NCBI GenBank assembly: GCA_900142905.1 | Contig: FSRV01000002.1 | Location: 3,906,001 to 3,970,000, forward strand | Direction of reading: 5' to 3' | Source: Burkholderia sp. GAS332 | Lineage (GTDB): Bacteria > Pseudomonadota > Gammaproteobacteria > Burkholderiales > Burkholderiaceae | Length of the DNA stretch: 64,000 nucleotides | In this document: positions 43,120 to 52,449 of the stretch, piece by piece | Position numbering within the stretch: position 1 is the stretch's first letter | Layout of the letters: each line of letters opens with the position of its first letter | The notes under the pieces: generated by a model | Database searches by the model: none | What the model was told of the DNA's origin: nothing | The model's input: the letters and a program-made list of their open reading frames with translations, nothing else | Translations under genes and position numbers: made by a program

Positions 43120-45003
43120 TCACGTCGTCAAAAACCCGATCGACAGCCACGGCACGAACGCGACCACCAGCAGCGCGATGAACAGCGCGCCGAGATAGCC
43201 CCACACGCGGCTCACCACCCGATCCGGCGACACCTTGCCGATCGCGCACGCGGCATAGAAGCCCACGCCCATCGGCGGCGCGAACAGACCGAGTCCCATC
43301 GAGAGGATCACGACCATCGCGTAGTGAACGTCGTGAATGCCGAGCGCCCGGGCCACCGGAAACAGCAGCGGGCCGAACAGCACGATCGCGGGGATGCCTT
43401 CGAGCACGCTGCCGAGCACCACGAACAGCACGATCGACACGCACAGGAACGCGCGCGGACCGCCCGGTATCTGTTCCATCGCCGCCACCAGCGACGCGGA
43501 GAAGCCCGATTGCGTGAGCGCCCAGGCCATCGCCGTGGCCAAACCGATGATCAGCAGAATGGCGCCGGACAGACTCGCGGTATCGAGCAGCAGCGAATAG
43601 AGGCGGCGCCATTCGATCCGGCGTCCGCACAGATGCAGCACGACCCCGGCAATCAGCGTGTACGCGATACCGATGGTCGACACTTCGGTGGCAGTCGCCG
43701 CGCCTTCGATCACCACCACGCGGATCAGCATCGGCAGCGCGAGCGCGGGGAGGGCAATCACAAAGGTGCGCAGGATCGTCCGCCATGGCGCACGCTCGCT
43801 GTTGCTCGGCGGTTCGTGCCGCGCGCGCCGCCAGCAGACGAAACCGATCGCGATCGTCGCGACCACGGCCGGCATGATCCCGCCGACGAACAGCGCGGTG
43901 ATCGACACGCCGCACACCGCGCCGATCGTAATCAGCACGAGGCTCGGCGGAATCGTCTCGGTCATGGCGCCGGTCGATGACAGCAGCGCGACCAGCTCCT
44001 CGGGCTTGGCGCCGCGCCGCTGCATTTCAGGGAAGAGCGCGGGCGCAATCGCCGCCATGTCGGCGGCTTTCGCGCCGGAGATGCCCGACACCAGAAACAT
44101 CGCGCCGAGCAGCACATACTGCAGGCCGCCGCGCACATGACCGAGCAAGGCGGCCATGAAGTCGATCAGGCAACGCGCGAGCCCGCTCAATTCCAGCAAG
44201 GCGCCGAGCAGCACGAACAGCGGTACCGCTAGCAGCACCAGATTCGCCATCCCTTCATCCATCCGGCTCACGACGATGCCGAGCGGTGCGTGCGTCATCA
44301 GCACCAGGTAGGCGAGCGTCGCCGTGCCGAAGCTGAACGCGATTGGTACACCGCCCGCCACGCACAATCCCACGAGTACGACGAAGAACACGATCAGGTT
44401 CAGATTGCCGAGCGCGAGCAGATAAGGTTGCGCGATCCACAACCCGGCAGCGATCGCCCCCGCCGTGAGCAAGGCGCCGGCGAACTGCCCTGGACTCACT
44501 TCACGTGCGATGCGAGCGAGCGCCGCCATCAGCATCAGCGCCGCGCCGACTGGCAACGCGGCGCAACGCCAGCCATCCGGCAACTGCAACGCGGGCGTGC
44601 TGACCGGCATCTGCAGGTTCATGTGCTCGATGGCCGGCGTGATGATCAGCGCGACGAAAGTGCAGACCGTTAGCGCGCTGACCGCTTCGAGCCAGCCGCG
44701 CCATTTTTCCGGCAAGCGCGTGACGATCGCGGTGAGCCGCATATGCGCGCCGCGATGCAAGGCGAGCACGGCGCCGAGCATGGCCAGCCAGCTGAACAGG
44801 ATCGACGCGAGTTCGTCGGACCAGATCAGCGGCTGGTTTAGCCCATAACGAAAGATCACGCCGCACAGCAGAATCACCGTCTCGGCGACCACGAGGCAGG
44901 CCGCCACCGCGCCTACGCCGTGCATCACCCAATCGACGGCCGTCGTCAGGCCGCGCGCGAGCCAGCCGTCGTTTTCCAGTTTCTTCGTCAAGGTCAGATG
45001 CAT
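43120..45003 (-). CDS. TRAP transporter fused DctQ-DctM permease
   Basis: A 627-residue membrane protein joining the small (DctQ, residues about 1-200; LIWSDELASILFSWLAMLGA) and large (DctM, about 200-627; GVPIAFSFGTATLAYLVLM, GAKAADMAAIAPALFPEMQR) TRAP subunits. It uses the ion gradient to import a carboxylate delivered by the periplasmic DctP protein, whose gene is just upstream (six bases between). Fused QM proteins are common in this family. Substrate unknown, but neighbours suggest an organic acid that is CoA-activated and thiolytically cleaved. Confidence 0.93.
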   Translation of the reverse strand: MHLTLTKKLENDGWLARGLTTAVDWVMHGVGAVAACLVVAETVILLCGVIFRYGLNQPLIWSDELASILFSWLAMLGAVLALHRGAHMRLTAIVTRLPEKWRGWLEAVSALTVCTFVALIITPAIEHMNLQMPVSTPALQLPDGWRCAALPVGAALMLMAALARIAREVSPGQFAGALLTAGAIAAGLWIAQPYLLALGNLNLIVFFVVLVGLCVAGGVPIAFSFGTATLAYLVLMTHAPLGIVVSRMDEGMANLVLLAVPLFVLLGALLELSGLARCLIDFMAALLGHVRGGLQYVLLGAMFLVSGISGAKAADMAAIAPALFPEMQRRGAKPEELVALLSSTGAMTETIPPSLVLITIGAVCGVSITALFVGGIMPAVVATIAIGFVCWRRARHEPPSNSERAPWRTILRTFVIALPALALPMLIRVVVIEGAATATEVSTIGIAYTLIAGVVLHLCGRRIEWRRLYSLLLDTASLSGAILLIIGLATAMAWALTQSGFSASLVAAMEQIPGGPRAFLCVSIVLFVVLGSVLEGIPAIVLFGPLLFPVARALGIHDVHYAMVVILSMGLGLFAPPMGVGFYAACAIGKVSPDRVVSRVWGYLGALFIALLVVAFVPWLSIGFLTT

Positions 45004-45009
45004 GGCGCG

Positions 45010-46029
45010 TCAGGCGAGTTTGCCGGTGTAGGTTTCGAGGGCGGTCCACGCGTCGTCGCCGAACTTCTTGTGCCAGTCGGCGTAGAAGCCCGTCGTGGTC
45101 AACTGGCGGCGGAACGCATTGATATCGACGTCGTTGAACTGCAGGCCCTTCGCCTTCAGCTCAGGCATCAGTGACGCATTCAACTTTGCGACGTCCTCGC
45201 GCTCCTTCATGGCCGCGTCGTTGACGGCGCTCTGCACGATGGTCTGGAGGTCTTTCGGCAGACGCGCGAACGACTGCTTGTTCGCGAGGAACCAGAAGCC
45301 GTCCCACATGTGATTGGTCAACGAGCAATACTTCTGCACTTCGTAAAGCTTGGCCGCGGTGATGGTGGCGAGCGGATTCTCCTGGCCTTCGACCACGCGC
45401 GTTTGCAGCGACGAATACACCTCGGAGAAATTGATGCTTGCCGGCGACGCACCGAGTGCCTGGAACATCGACGTCCAGATCGGACTCATCGGCACGCGCA
45501 GCTTGATGCCCTTCAGGTCGCCCGGTAGGTGGATCGGTTTGGTGCTGGTGGTGGTCTGGCGGTAGCCGTTGTCCCAGATCTTGTCGAACGCGAACACCGA
45601 GGTCTTCGCAATCTCCTGGCGCACGCGCGCACCGAGTGCGCCGTCTAGCGCGGGCCACACCTGGCCGTAGTCCTTGAACGCGAAGCCGACGCCCGTGATC
45701 TGCGCGGCCGGCACGAGGGTGCCGAGAATCAGCGGCGACAGCGTGAAGTAGTCGATCGCACCCGAGCGAACCTGAGACAGCATGTCGGTGTCACTGCCCA
45801 GTTGGTTGTTCGAATACACCTGGAAATCGACCCGTCCTTTGCTCTCTGACGCGATGCGCGCGGCGGCTTCTTTCGCGCGGATATTCATCGGATGGGTGGC
45901 CGGCAAGTTGTTCGCGTACTTGAGAGTGAACTCCGCAGCGTGCGCGTAGCGGCCGTTCAGGCCGGCAAACGAAGCGGCGGCGGCAAGAGAGGCGCATTTG
46001 AGAAAGTCGCGCCGGGTGGTAACGCTCAT
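45010..46029 (-). CDS. TRAP transporter substrate-binding protein DctP
   Basis: A 339-residue periplasmic binding protein with a twin-arginine signal (TTRRDFLKCASLAAAASFAG) and the DctP fold: FTLKYANNLPATHPMNIRAK, LRVPMSPIWTSMFQALGASP with the carboxylate-binding Arg in KLRVP, and NFSEVYSSLQTRVVEGQENP. First gene of the minus-strand arm. A sigma-54 type promoter lies 55-70 bases upstream of the start, and repeat elements further up may bind an activator shared with the divergent thiolase gene. Confidence 0.93.
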   Translation of the reverse strand: MSVTTRRDFLKCASLAAAASFAGLNGRYAHAAEFTLKYANNLPATHPMNIRAKEAAARIASESKGRVDFQVYSNNQLGSDTDMLSQVRSGAIDYFTLSPLILGTLVPAAQITGVGFAFKDYGQVWPALDGALGARVRQEIAKTSVFAFDKIWDNGYRQTTTSTKPIHLPGDLKGIKLRVPMSPIWTSMFQALGASPASINFSEVYSSLQTRVVEGQENPLATITAAKLYEVQKYCSLTNHMWDGFWFLANKQSFARLPKDLQTIVQSAVNDAAMKEREDVAKLNASLMPELKAKGLQFNDVDINAFRRQLTTTGFYADWHKKFGDDAWTALETYTGKLA

Positions 46030-46083
46030 CGTCTGTCTCCTGAGTTTTATGTTTGCCGCGTCGAAAGCGGGTGCCCAACGAAA

Positions 46084-46099
46084 AGCAAATTGGATGCCA
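46084..46099 (-). promoter_or_regulatory. Candidate sigma-54 promoter of the TRAP arm
   Basis: On the minus strand TGGCATCCAATTTGCT (46099 to 46084) fits TGGCAC-N5-TTGCW with GG and GC twelve bases apart. Transcription would start near 46073, about 44 bases before the DctP start. Confidence 0.6.
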
Positions 46100-46172
46100 T
46101 TGGGCGCAAGCCGCGCGGGTGTTGGCGATGACGCTGCACATGCGGGTTATTGCCAGGCCGAAGAGCGGGGCC

Positions 46173-46218
46173 AGGTGTCGAGTGGATGCGACACCTGTCG
46201 CACGCTTTGTGTCGCACG
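46173..46218. promoter_or_regulatory. Repeat cluster, candidate enhancer (UAS) between two sigma-54 promoters
   Basis: AGGTGTCG-N8-CGACACCT (46173-46180 and 46189-46196) is a perfect 8-bp dyad. Two direct copies of TGTCGCACG follow (46196-46204, 46210-46218). Together there are four TGTCG half-sites. The cluster is about 75-120 bases from the minus promoter and 135-180 from the plus one, distances usual for activator sites of sigma-54 promoters. Confidence 0.6.
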
Positions 46219-46350
46219 CGGACGGCGAATTGAACGGCGTGTTCACGCGCTGTGCAGGGACGGGATCGGCCGCCGTTGCTTGGCCTGGCGCGCGTTGGCG
46301 CGGCGGGTGCCGCTTACGCGCCGTGCCGGCTGCATCGTGGCCCGGATCGA

Positions 46351-46367
46351 TTGGCCTGGCTCTTGCA
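46351..46367 (+). promoter_or_regulatory. Candidate sigma-54 promoter of the thiolase arm
   Basis: TTGGCCTGGCTCTTGCA has GG and GC twelve bases apart and keeps TTGGC and TTGCA of the -24/-12 consensus. It lies 39 bases before the thiolase start codon. Confidence 0.55.
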
Positions 46368-46405
46368 TGGAGAGCCGCTATCTCTCAGTCAAGGAGTTGT
46401 TCGCA

Positions 46406-47572
46406 ATGCAACCGACCATCATCGGATGGAGCCACATCCCGTTCGGCAAACTCGATGCACTCGACATCGAGCGCATGATTGCCGACACCGCGCTCGGCGC
46501 GCTCGACCACGCCGGCATCGAAGCCGGTCAGATCGATTCGATTCACGTGGGCACCTTCAACGGCGGCTTCGTCTACCAGGATTTTCCGTCTGCGCTGGTC
46601 TTTAACGCGATTCCTGAGTTGCGCTTCACCTCGACCGTGCGCTGTGAAAACGCGTGTTCGACCGGTTCGGCTGCCGTGTATTCCGCGCTCGATGCGGTCC
46701 GCTCGGGACGCTCGGCCTGCGCGCTGGTGATCGGCTACGAAAAAATGACGAGCCTGCCGACCGCCGAAGTCGGCAAGGTGCTGCAAAAGTGCTCGTATGC
46801 GAGAGAGGAGGCGGACGTGCCGGGAGGCTTCGCGGGTATTTTCGGGCAGCTCGCGCAAACGTATTTCGATCGCTATGGCGATCAGTCGGACGCACTCGCC
46901 GCGATCGCCGCGAAGAACCATCACAACGGTGTGTCGAATCCCTATGCCCATATGCGCCGCGATTTCGGCTATGACTTCTGCCGCACGCCGTCGGAGAAGA
47001 ATCCGTTCGTCGCCGGGCCGCTGAAGCGCACCGACTGCTCGATGATCTCGGACGGCGCGGCCGCATTGATCATTGCTTCGCCGGACATCGCGCGGCGCGC
47101 GCGGCATGCGGTCGAGTTTCGCGCGACGGTGCAGGTGAGCGACTATCTGCCGCTCTCGCGGCGCGATCCGATCGCGTTCGAAGGGGCGCGGCTCGCGTGG
47201 AAGCAAGGCCTGGCGCAAGCAGGTATGACGCTCGACGATCTGTCGCTGGTTGAAACGCACGACTGCTTCACGATTGCCGAGTTGATCGAATATGAAGCCA
47301 TGGGCCTGGCCGACCCGGGCCAGGGCGCGCGGGTGATTCTCGACGGCGTGACGACGAAAGAAGGCCGTCTGCCGGTGAATGCGTCGGGTGGGCTGAAGGC
47401 GAAGGGGCATCCGGTCGGCGCGACCGGTGTGTCGATGCACGTGATGGCGGCGATGCAAGTGACCGGCCAGGCCGGCGCGATGCAGATTCCGAATGCGCGC
47501 ACGGCCGGCGTCTTCAACATGGGCGGCGCGGCGGTGACCAACTATTTGAGCATCCTCGAAGCACGCCGCTGA
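46406..47572 (+). CDS. Thiolase family protein (SCP-x-like acetyl-CoA acetyltransferase)
   Basis: A 388-residue thiolase. The nucleophilic Cys84 is in RCENACSTGSAAVYSALDAV and the GHPVGATG motif near residue 330 carries a histidine; VETHDCFTIAEL marks the SCP2/nonspecific-lipid-transfer subtype. It would cleave a 3-ketoacyl-CoA. AAGGAG ten bases before ATG 46406 fixes the start; the long open frame from 45998 crosses the control region. It probably forms an operon with the acyl-CoA ligase 67 bases downstream and is under the plus-strand sigma-54 promoter. Confidence 0.9.
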   Translation: MQPTIIGWSHIPFGKLDALDIERMIADTALGALDHAGIEAGQIDSIHVGTFNGGFVYQDFPSALVFNAIPELRFTSTVRCENACSTGSAAVYSALDAVRSGRSACALVIGYEKMTSLPTAEVGKVLQKCSYAREEADVPGGFAGIFGQLAQTYFDRYGDQSDALAAIAAKNHHNGVSNPYAHMRRDFGYDFCRTPSEKNPFVAGPLKRTDCSMISDGAAALIIASPDIARRARHAVEFRATVQVSDYLPLSRRDPIAFEGARLAWKQGLAQAGMTLDDLSLVETHDCFTIAELIEYEAMGLADPGQGARVILDGVTTKEGRLPVNASGGLKAKGHPVGATGVSMHVMAAMQVTGQAGAMQIPNARTAGVFNMGGAAVTNYLSILEARR

Positions 47573-47639
47573 ACAGCATCAAATAACCTGGACCTACGAT
47601 GCGCGTCTCTCCCCTTCTCATTCTTCAAAGCACTGGCTT

Positions 47640-49226
47640 ATGCTGACCACCGTCATGAACCTCGGGAACCTGCTGACCGATGCAGCCCGACGCCACGCCG
47701 CTCAACCCGGCTTCATCCACGCCGGGCGCAGCACGAGCTGGCACGACCTCAACGCGCGCGTCGACTCGGTCGCGCACGGACTGAGCAGGCTCGGCATCGG
47801 CAAGGGCGACAAGATCCTCGTGCATTCGCGCAACAATCTGCCGCTGTTCGAAAGCGCGTGGGTCGCGTTCAAACTCGGTGCCGTGTGGGTGCCGACCAAC
47901 TGCCGGATTACCGCAGCGGAAGCGGCGTATCTCGGCGAATCGAGCGGTGCGAAGGCGATGATCTACGAAACCGGCTTCGACGCCCACGTCGATGCGGTGC
48001 GCGCGGCGTCACCCGCCTTGCAGCACGTGATCGCGATCGGCACGCCGCGTGTGGGCGAACTCGCCTACGAGACGCTCGCCCGGCAGATGGACGCGCCGCC
48101 GTTCACTGCTGTAGACGTGGATCGCGACGATCCGTTGTGGTTCTTCTATACGTCCGGCACGACGGGACGTCCGAAAGCCGGCGTGCTCACGCATGGGCAG
48201 ATGGCTTTCGTATTGACCAATCATATTGCCGATCTGATGCCCGGTTTGACGCACGAGTCGCGCTCGCTGGTGGTCGCGCCGCTGTCGCACGGCGCGGGCA
48301 TTCATGCGATGGTCAACGTCGCGCGCGCGGCGGCCAGCGTCCTGCCGGCGTCGGAGAAGCTCGATGCGGAAGAAGCGTGGGCGCTGGTGCAAGAATATCG
48401 CGTCGACAATATGTTCACCGTGCCGACTATCGTCAAGATGCTGACTGAGCATGAATCGGTGGACCGTTACGATCACAGTTCACTGAAGTACGTGATCTAC
48501 GCCGGTGCGCCGATGTATCGCGAGGACCAGAAGCATGCGCTGCGCAAACTCGGCAAGGTGCTCGTGCAGTATTACGGCCTCGGCGAAGTGACCGGCAACA
48601 TCACGGTGCTGCCGCCTTCGCTGCACACCGCCGACGATCATGCCGCCGACAGCCGCGTCGGCACCTGCGGCTACGCGCGCACCGGCATCGAAATCGGCAT
48701 CCTCGACGACGAGGGTCATCGCCTCGCGCCGGGCGCAAGCGGCGAGATTTGCGTGCGCGGGCCAGCGGTGTTTATTGGCTATTACAACAACAACGAAGCG
48801 AACGAAAAGGCCTTCCGTTACGGCTGGTTCCATACGGGCGATCTGGGCCATCTCGACGATCAGGGCTTCCTGTACATCACCGGCCGCTCGTCGGACATGT
48901 ACATCTCCGGCGGCTCGAACGTCTATCCGCGCGAAGTCGAAGAAGCGATTCTCACGCACAAGGCCGTGCAGGAAGTCGCGGTAGTCGGCATGCCGGATCC
49001 GAAGTGGGGGGAAGTCGGCGTCGCGGTGGTGGTGCGGCGCGAAGGCTGGCCGCTGGAAGAGGAAGCCTTGCTGACGCATCTTGAAGCGCATCTCGCGCGC
49101 TACAAGTGGCCGAAACGCTGCGTGTTCTGGGACGCGTTGCCCAAGTCCGCTTACGGCAAGATCGTCAAGAAAGATATCAAGGCTTTGCTGGCTGCGCCGC
49201 AAGAGGCGGAAGTGCACCGAATGTAG
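47640..49226 (+). CDS. AMP-forming acyl-CoA synthetase
   Basis: A 528-residue adenylate-forming ligase. The P-loop-like YTSGTTGRPKAGVLTH, the YYGLGEVTGNI motif, the GWFHTGDLG hinge and the C-terminal catalytic lysine in LPKSAYGKIVKKD are all present. It activates a carboxylic acid to the CoA thioester using ATP; the acid is probably what the TRAP carrier imports. ATG 47640 or ATG 47655 could be the start. It ends the plus-strand arm of the cluster. Confidence 0.92.
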   Translation: MLTTVMNLGNLLTDAARRHAAQPGFIHAGRSTSWHDLNARVDSVAHGLSRLGIGKGDKILVHSRNNLPLFESAWVAFKLGAVWVPTNCRITAAEAAYLGESSGAKAMIYETGFDAHVDAVRAASPALQHVIAIGTPRVGELAYETLARQMDAPPFTAVDVDRDDPLWFFYTSGTTGRPKAGVLTHGQMAFVLTNHIADLMPGLTHESRSLVVAPLSHGAGIHAMVNVARAAASVLPASEKLDAEEAWALVQEYRVDNMFTVPTIVKMLTEHESVDRYDHSSLKYVIYAGAPMYREDQKHALRKLGKVLVQYYGLGEVTGNITVLPPSLHTADDHAADSRVGTCGYARTGIEIGILDDEGHRLAPGASGEICVRGPAVFIGYYNNNEANEKAFRYGWFHTGDLGHLDDQGFLYITGRSSDMYISGGSNVYPREVEEAILTHKAVQEVAVVGMPDPKWGEVGVAVVVRREGWPLEEEALLTHLEAHLARYKWPKRCVFWDALPKSAYGKIVKKDIKALLAAPQEAEVHRM

Positions 49227-49307
49227 AACGAAACGCTGCTGGATGGCGGAGGTTTCAGGTTCGTTGAAACCGTCCGCTGACTGCGCGCGTCAAACCGCGA
49301 TGTCGAA

Positions 49308-50120
49308 CTATGCGTAAAACGCGGACGGCACCACGCCGAAATGCCGCTTGAACATCGCCGCGAACGCGCTCTGGCTGGTGTAGCCATGATCCAGGGCGAC
49401 GGCGATGATCTTCTCGCCATGCGCGAGGCGTTTGAGCGCCAGCAGAAGACGCGCCTGCTGACGCCAGCGGCCGAATGTCAGGCCGGTTTCGCGCTGAAAC
49501 CAGCGGTGGAACGTCTTTTCGGATACATCCAGCGTACTTGCCCATGCGCCGATCGTGCGATTGTCGTCGGGGACGGCGAGCAGGCTGTTGCACACCTCGC
49601 GTAACCGGTGATCGCTCGGCCACGGCAGATAGAGCGGCAACAACGGCACCGCATTCAATTCCGCCAGCAGCAACTGCATCAGATGATCCTCGCGCGATCC
49701 GACGGTGTAATCCAGCGGCACGCCGATCGCTGCGAGTATAAGTTCGCGCAGCAACGGATGGACTTCGACCACGCAACTACGGGTGGGCAAATGCGCGGTC
49801 GCGCCGGGTTCGACGAACACCGTGCGCATCTTCACGTCGCCGCTCATCTGCACCGAATGGTCGACGCCCGGTTCGAGCCACACGCCACGCGTAGGCGGCA
49901 CGACCCACGAGCCGGTCGCCGATTCGATCTGCATCACCCCTTCGATTGCATACAGCAATTGCGCGCGCCGATGACGGTGCGGCGCAATCACGGTGCCATG
50001 CGGATACCACGCGGCCATCGCCGACACCGGCATGGGCGTGCTTTCGAACGGCACGTGCGCACCGGGTGCCGTCGGTGTTTCGGTGTGGTGTGCCGCGGGC
50101 ATTGGGGTTCGCGCGTTCAT
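49308..50120 (-). CDS. AraC family transcriptional regulator
   Basis: A 270-residue regulator with an N-terminal cupin (HGTVIAPHRHRRAQLLYAIE, TRGVWLEPGVDHSVQM) and C-terminal AraC HTH (ASTLDVSEKTFHRWFQRETG, IIAVALDHGYTSQSAFAAMF), of the NimR/DUF6597-like cupin-AraC type. It is divergent from an EamA exporter gene, a frequent arrangement in which the AraC protein controls the exporter. It is convergent with the acyl-CoA ligase, so a link to the TRAP cluster is less likely. Confidence 0.9.
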   Translation of the reverse strand: MNARTPMPAAHHTETPTAPGAHVPFESTPMPVSAMAAWYPHGTVIAPHRHRRAQLLYAIEGVMQIESATGSWVVPPTRGVWLEPGVDHSVQMSGDVKMRTVFVEPGATAHLPTRSCVVEVHPLLRELILAAIGVPLDYTVGSREDHLMQLLLAELNAVPLLPLYLPWPSDHRLREVCNSLLAVPDDNRTIGAWASTLDVSEKTFHRWFQRETGLTFGRWRQQARLLLALKRLAHGEKIIAVALDHGYTSQSAFAAMFKRHFGVVPSAFYA

Positions 50121-50264
50121 TCGTGGATTTGTCCTTCCTCGGGTGTTTGACTGTTTTGCGACAGGTAAAGACCTTTTGGTGTGAGACGGACCTTAAGTGC
50201 GAGCGCAAAGTTTCATATCACTTCGGTGCCCCCGAATCCTATTGATAACCCGTCAGAGCGTGAT

Positions 50265-51170
50265 ATGAAGAAATCGTATTTCCTGTTTCCCTTTGTGGCA
50301 ATCCTGTTGTGGGCCGGCAATGTTGTCGTATCGAAGTTATCCGCCCGCACGATTGACCCGTCGGCGATCACGTTCTACCGTCTATTGCTGGCGGTCGCGC
50401 TCATGAGCCTGTTCACGCTGAAGCCGGCCTGGCGCAACCGCGCGGCGATCGTGCCACAACTCCCAAAGCTCGCCGTGCTCGGCTTTCTCGCGATGGCGCT
50501 GTTCCAGAGCCTCTCGTATGAGGCGGCCAAGACCACCACGGCGACCAACATGTCGATCATCACCGCGCTGGTGCCGCTGATGACGATGGTCGCCAGCACG
50601 CTGCTGCTCGGCGAAGCGCCGACCACCGGCATGGTGGGCGGCGGGATCCTGTCGCTGGCCGGCGTGGTGTATCTGATCACGCAAGGCAACCCCGCGATGC
50701 TGCTGGCCAATGGTGCGCATCTCGGCGATCTGCTGATGATCTTCGCCGCGCTCGCGTATGCGCTGTACGGCGTGTTGCTCAAGCGCTGGCACGTGGGGCT
50801 GCCGTCGTGGCAATCCACCTATCTGCAGGCCCTGTTTGCACTGGTGTTCATGCTGCCGATGCTGCTGCGCCTGCCGGCGGCGGAAGCCGTTCCGACGCGT
50901 GCGAGCCTGCCGTTGATCCTGTACGCCGGTGTGCTGGCCTCAGTGGTGCTGCCGTTCCTATGGATGCAGGGCGTCAAGCATCTCGGCCCGAATCGTTGCG
51001 CACTGTTCATGAACGTGCTGCCGATCGCGACCGCGCTCATTGCCATCGCGATGCTCGGCGAAACCTTGCATACGTATCACGTACTCGGTGGCGGCACCGC
51101 GCTTGTCGGCGTGATCGTCGCGCAAATGTTCAAGCGGCCCGCAGAGCAAGCGGCCACGGTGCAGGAATAA
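50265..51170 (+). CDS. EamA/DMT family transporter
   Basis: A 301-residue protein with ten predicted helices in two EamA repeats (FPFVAILLWAGNVVVSKLSA, GVLASVVLPFLWMQGVKHLG). DMT proteins of this type export amino acids, purines or drugs. ATG 50265 is where the first helix starts; the open extension from 50181 is not family-like. Divergent from the AraC gene (144 bases between starts). Substrate unknown. Confidence 0.9.
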   Translation: MKKSYFLFPFVAILLWAGNVVVSKLSARTIDPSAITFYRLLLAVALMSLFTLKPAWRNRAAIVPQLPKLAVLGFLAMALFQSLSYEAAKTTTATNMSIITALVPLMTMVASTLLLGEAPTTGMVGGGILSLAGVVYLITQGNPAMLLANGAHLGDLLMIFAALAYALYGVLLKRWHVGLPSWQSTYLQALFALVFMLPMLLRLPAAEAVPTRASLPLILYAGVLASVVLPFLWMQGVKHLGPNRCALFMNVLPIATALIAIAMLGETLHTYHVLGGGTALVGVIVAQMFKRPAEQAATVQE

Positions 51171-51241
51171 CCCACCATCATAGGTATCGATATGGACGGG
51201 GGCGTGTCTCGGCAAACACGTCGCCGCGTTGAGGAATGTGC

Positions 51242-52306
51242 CTAGCCGTGATCCGCCATCAGCATATCGCTGCCAAGGTCACGCACGTGCGGAATGCGAA
51301 ACCGCCTGAGCTTGCGATACAACGACGCGCGGCAAATGCCGAGTTCACGCGACGCGGCCGAGATATTCCAGCGGCTCGCGGACAGCGCACGCAAAATGTT
51401 GTCGCGTTCGCTCGGCGGCGCGACCGGAATGCGGGGCGCGTCGGCATGACGCGCACTGTGCGATAGGCCGATGCGAACCCCGACACCTTTACCCGGTTGC
51501 ACATTGGCAGGCAGATCGCCCGCGCGGATCAACTCACCGGTCCTCACCGCGCAGGCGTACTGGATTGCCGCCCGCATCTGCCGAAGATTACCCGGCCATG
51601 TGCAGTGCAACAGAATCTCGCGTGCTTCGCTGTCGACGTTGGCGTCGAGCGTCATGCCCGGTGCTTCAGATTCAAGGATCGATTGCAGCAGCCACGCGCG
51701 GTCCTGCCGTTCGCGCACCGGCGGCAGATTCACAATCCCCACGGCGATCCGGTAATAGAGATCTTCGCGGAACGTCCCCGCTTCGACGTGCGATTCGATG
51801 TTCTGATGCGTCGCACAGATCAACTGCAAATCGACCGAAATCGGTTCGGCCGAGCCGATCGGCGTTACCTCGCGCTCGGACAGCGCGCGCAGTAAGCGGG
51901 TTTGCTGCGCGGCCGGCATATCGCCGATTTCATCGAGGAACAGCGTGCCGCGATGCGCGAGCACGACCTTGCCCTTCATGCCGGTGGACAGCGCGCCGGA
52001 GAATGCGCCGCGTGCATAGCCGAACAGTTCGCTTTCAATCAGATTCTCGGGAATCGAGCCGCAATTCACGGACACCATCGCCGCCTGCCGGCGGTGGCTG
52101 TAGTCGTGCAATGCACGTGCGAGATATTCCTTGCCGGTGCCGGTTTCACCGAGAATCAGAATGGGAAGTTGCCGGTCGATGAGCAGGCGGGCACGCGATA
52201 GCGTGGCCAGCATCGTAGGATCGTCGCCACATAGTCGGCTAAGCGGTAGCCCGGATGAGCGAGATGAGTCTGCACGGGCGCGGTCCGACGGGTCGTGGGC
52301 GGTCAT
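51242..52306 (-). CDS. Sigma-54-dependent activator lacking an N-terminal sensor domain
   Basis: A 354-residue enhancer-binding protein, similar to the C-terminal two-thirds of AcoR-type activators. Walker A is GETGTGKE (53-60), the sigma-54 contact loop is GAFSGA (residues 100-105; normally GAFTGA), Walker B is LFLDEIGDM, and a Fis-type HTH ends the chain (ISAASRELGICRASLYRKLR). Only about 25 residues precede the AAA+ domain, so no GAF or receiver domain exists. The open frame could extend to 52399 without adding one. It is divergent from a LysR gene and is the only sigma-54 activator in the window, hence the candidate for the 46.1-46.4 kb promoters. Confidence 0.88.
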   Translation of the reverse strand: MTAHDPSDRARADSSRSSGLPLSRLCGDDPTMLATLSRARLLIDRQLPILILGETGTGKEYLARALHDYSHRRQAAMVSVNCGSIPENLIESELFGYARGAFSGALSTGMKGKVVLAHRGTLFLDEIGDMPAAQQTRLLRALSEREVTPIGSAEPISVDLQLICATHQNIESHVEAGTFREDLYYRIAVGIVNLPPVRERQDRAWLLQSILESEAPGMTLDANVDSEAREILLHCTWPGNLRQMRAAIQYACAVRTGELIRAGDLPANVQPGKGVGVRIGLSHSARHADAPRIPVAPPSERDNILRALSASRWNISAASRELGICRASLYRKLRRFRIPHVRDLGSDMLMADHG

Positions 52307-52449
52307 GGCATCTCTCTTTATGTATCTGAATGGCAGGATCGGCCCGGCTTGTGGCCCGGCGGATCGAAAAAACTGCCAGCGGTTTGTCTCCGAAACCAAG
52401 CATAGTGCGATTCATTAATAGTCTCCAATACATTATGATGCGACGACTG

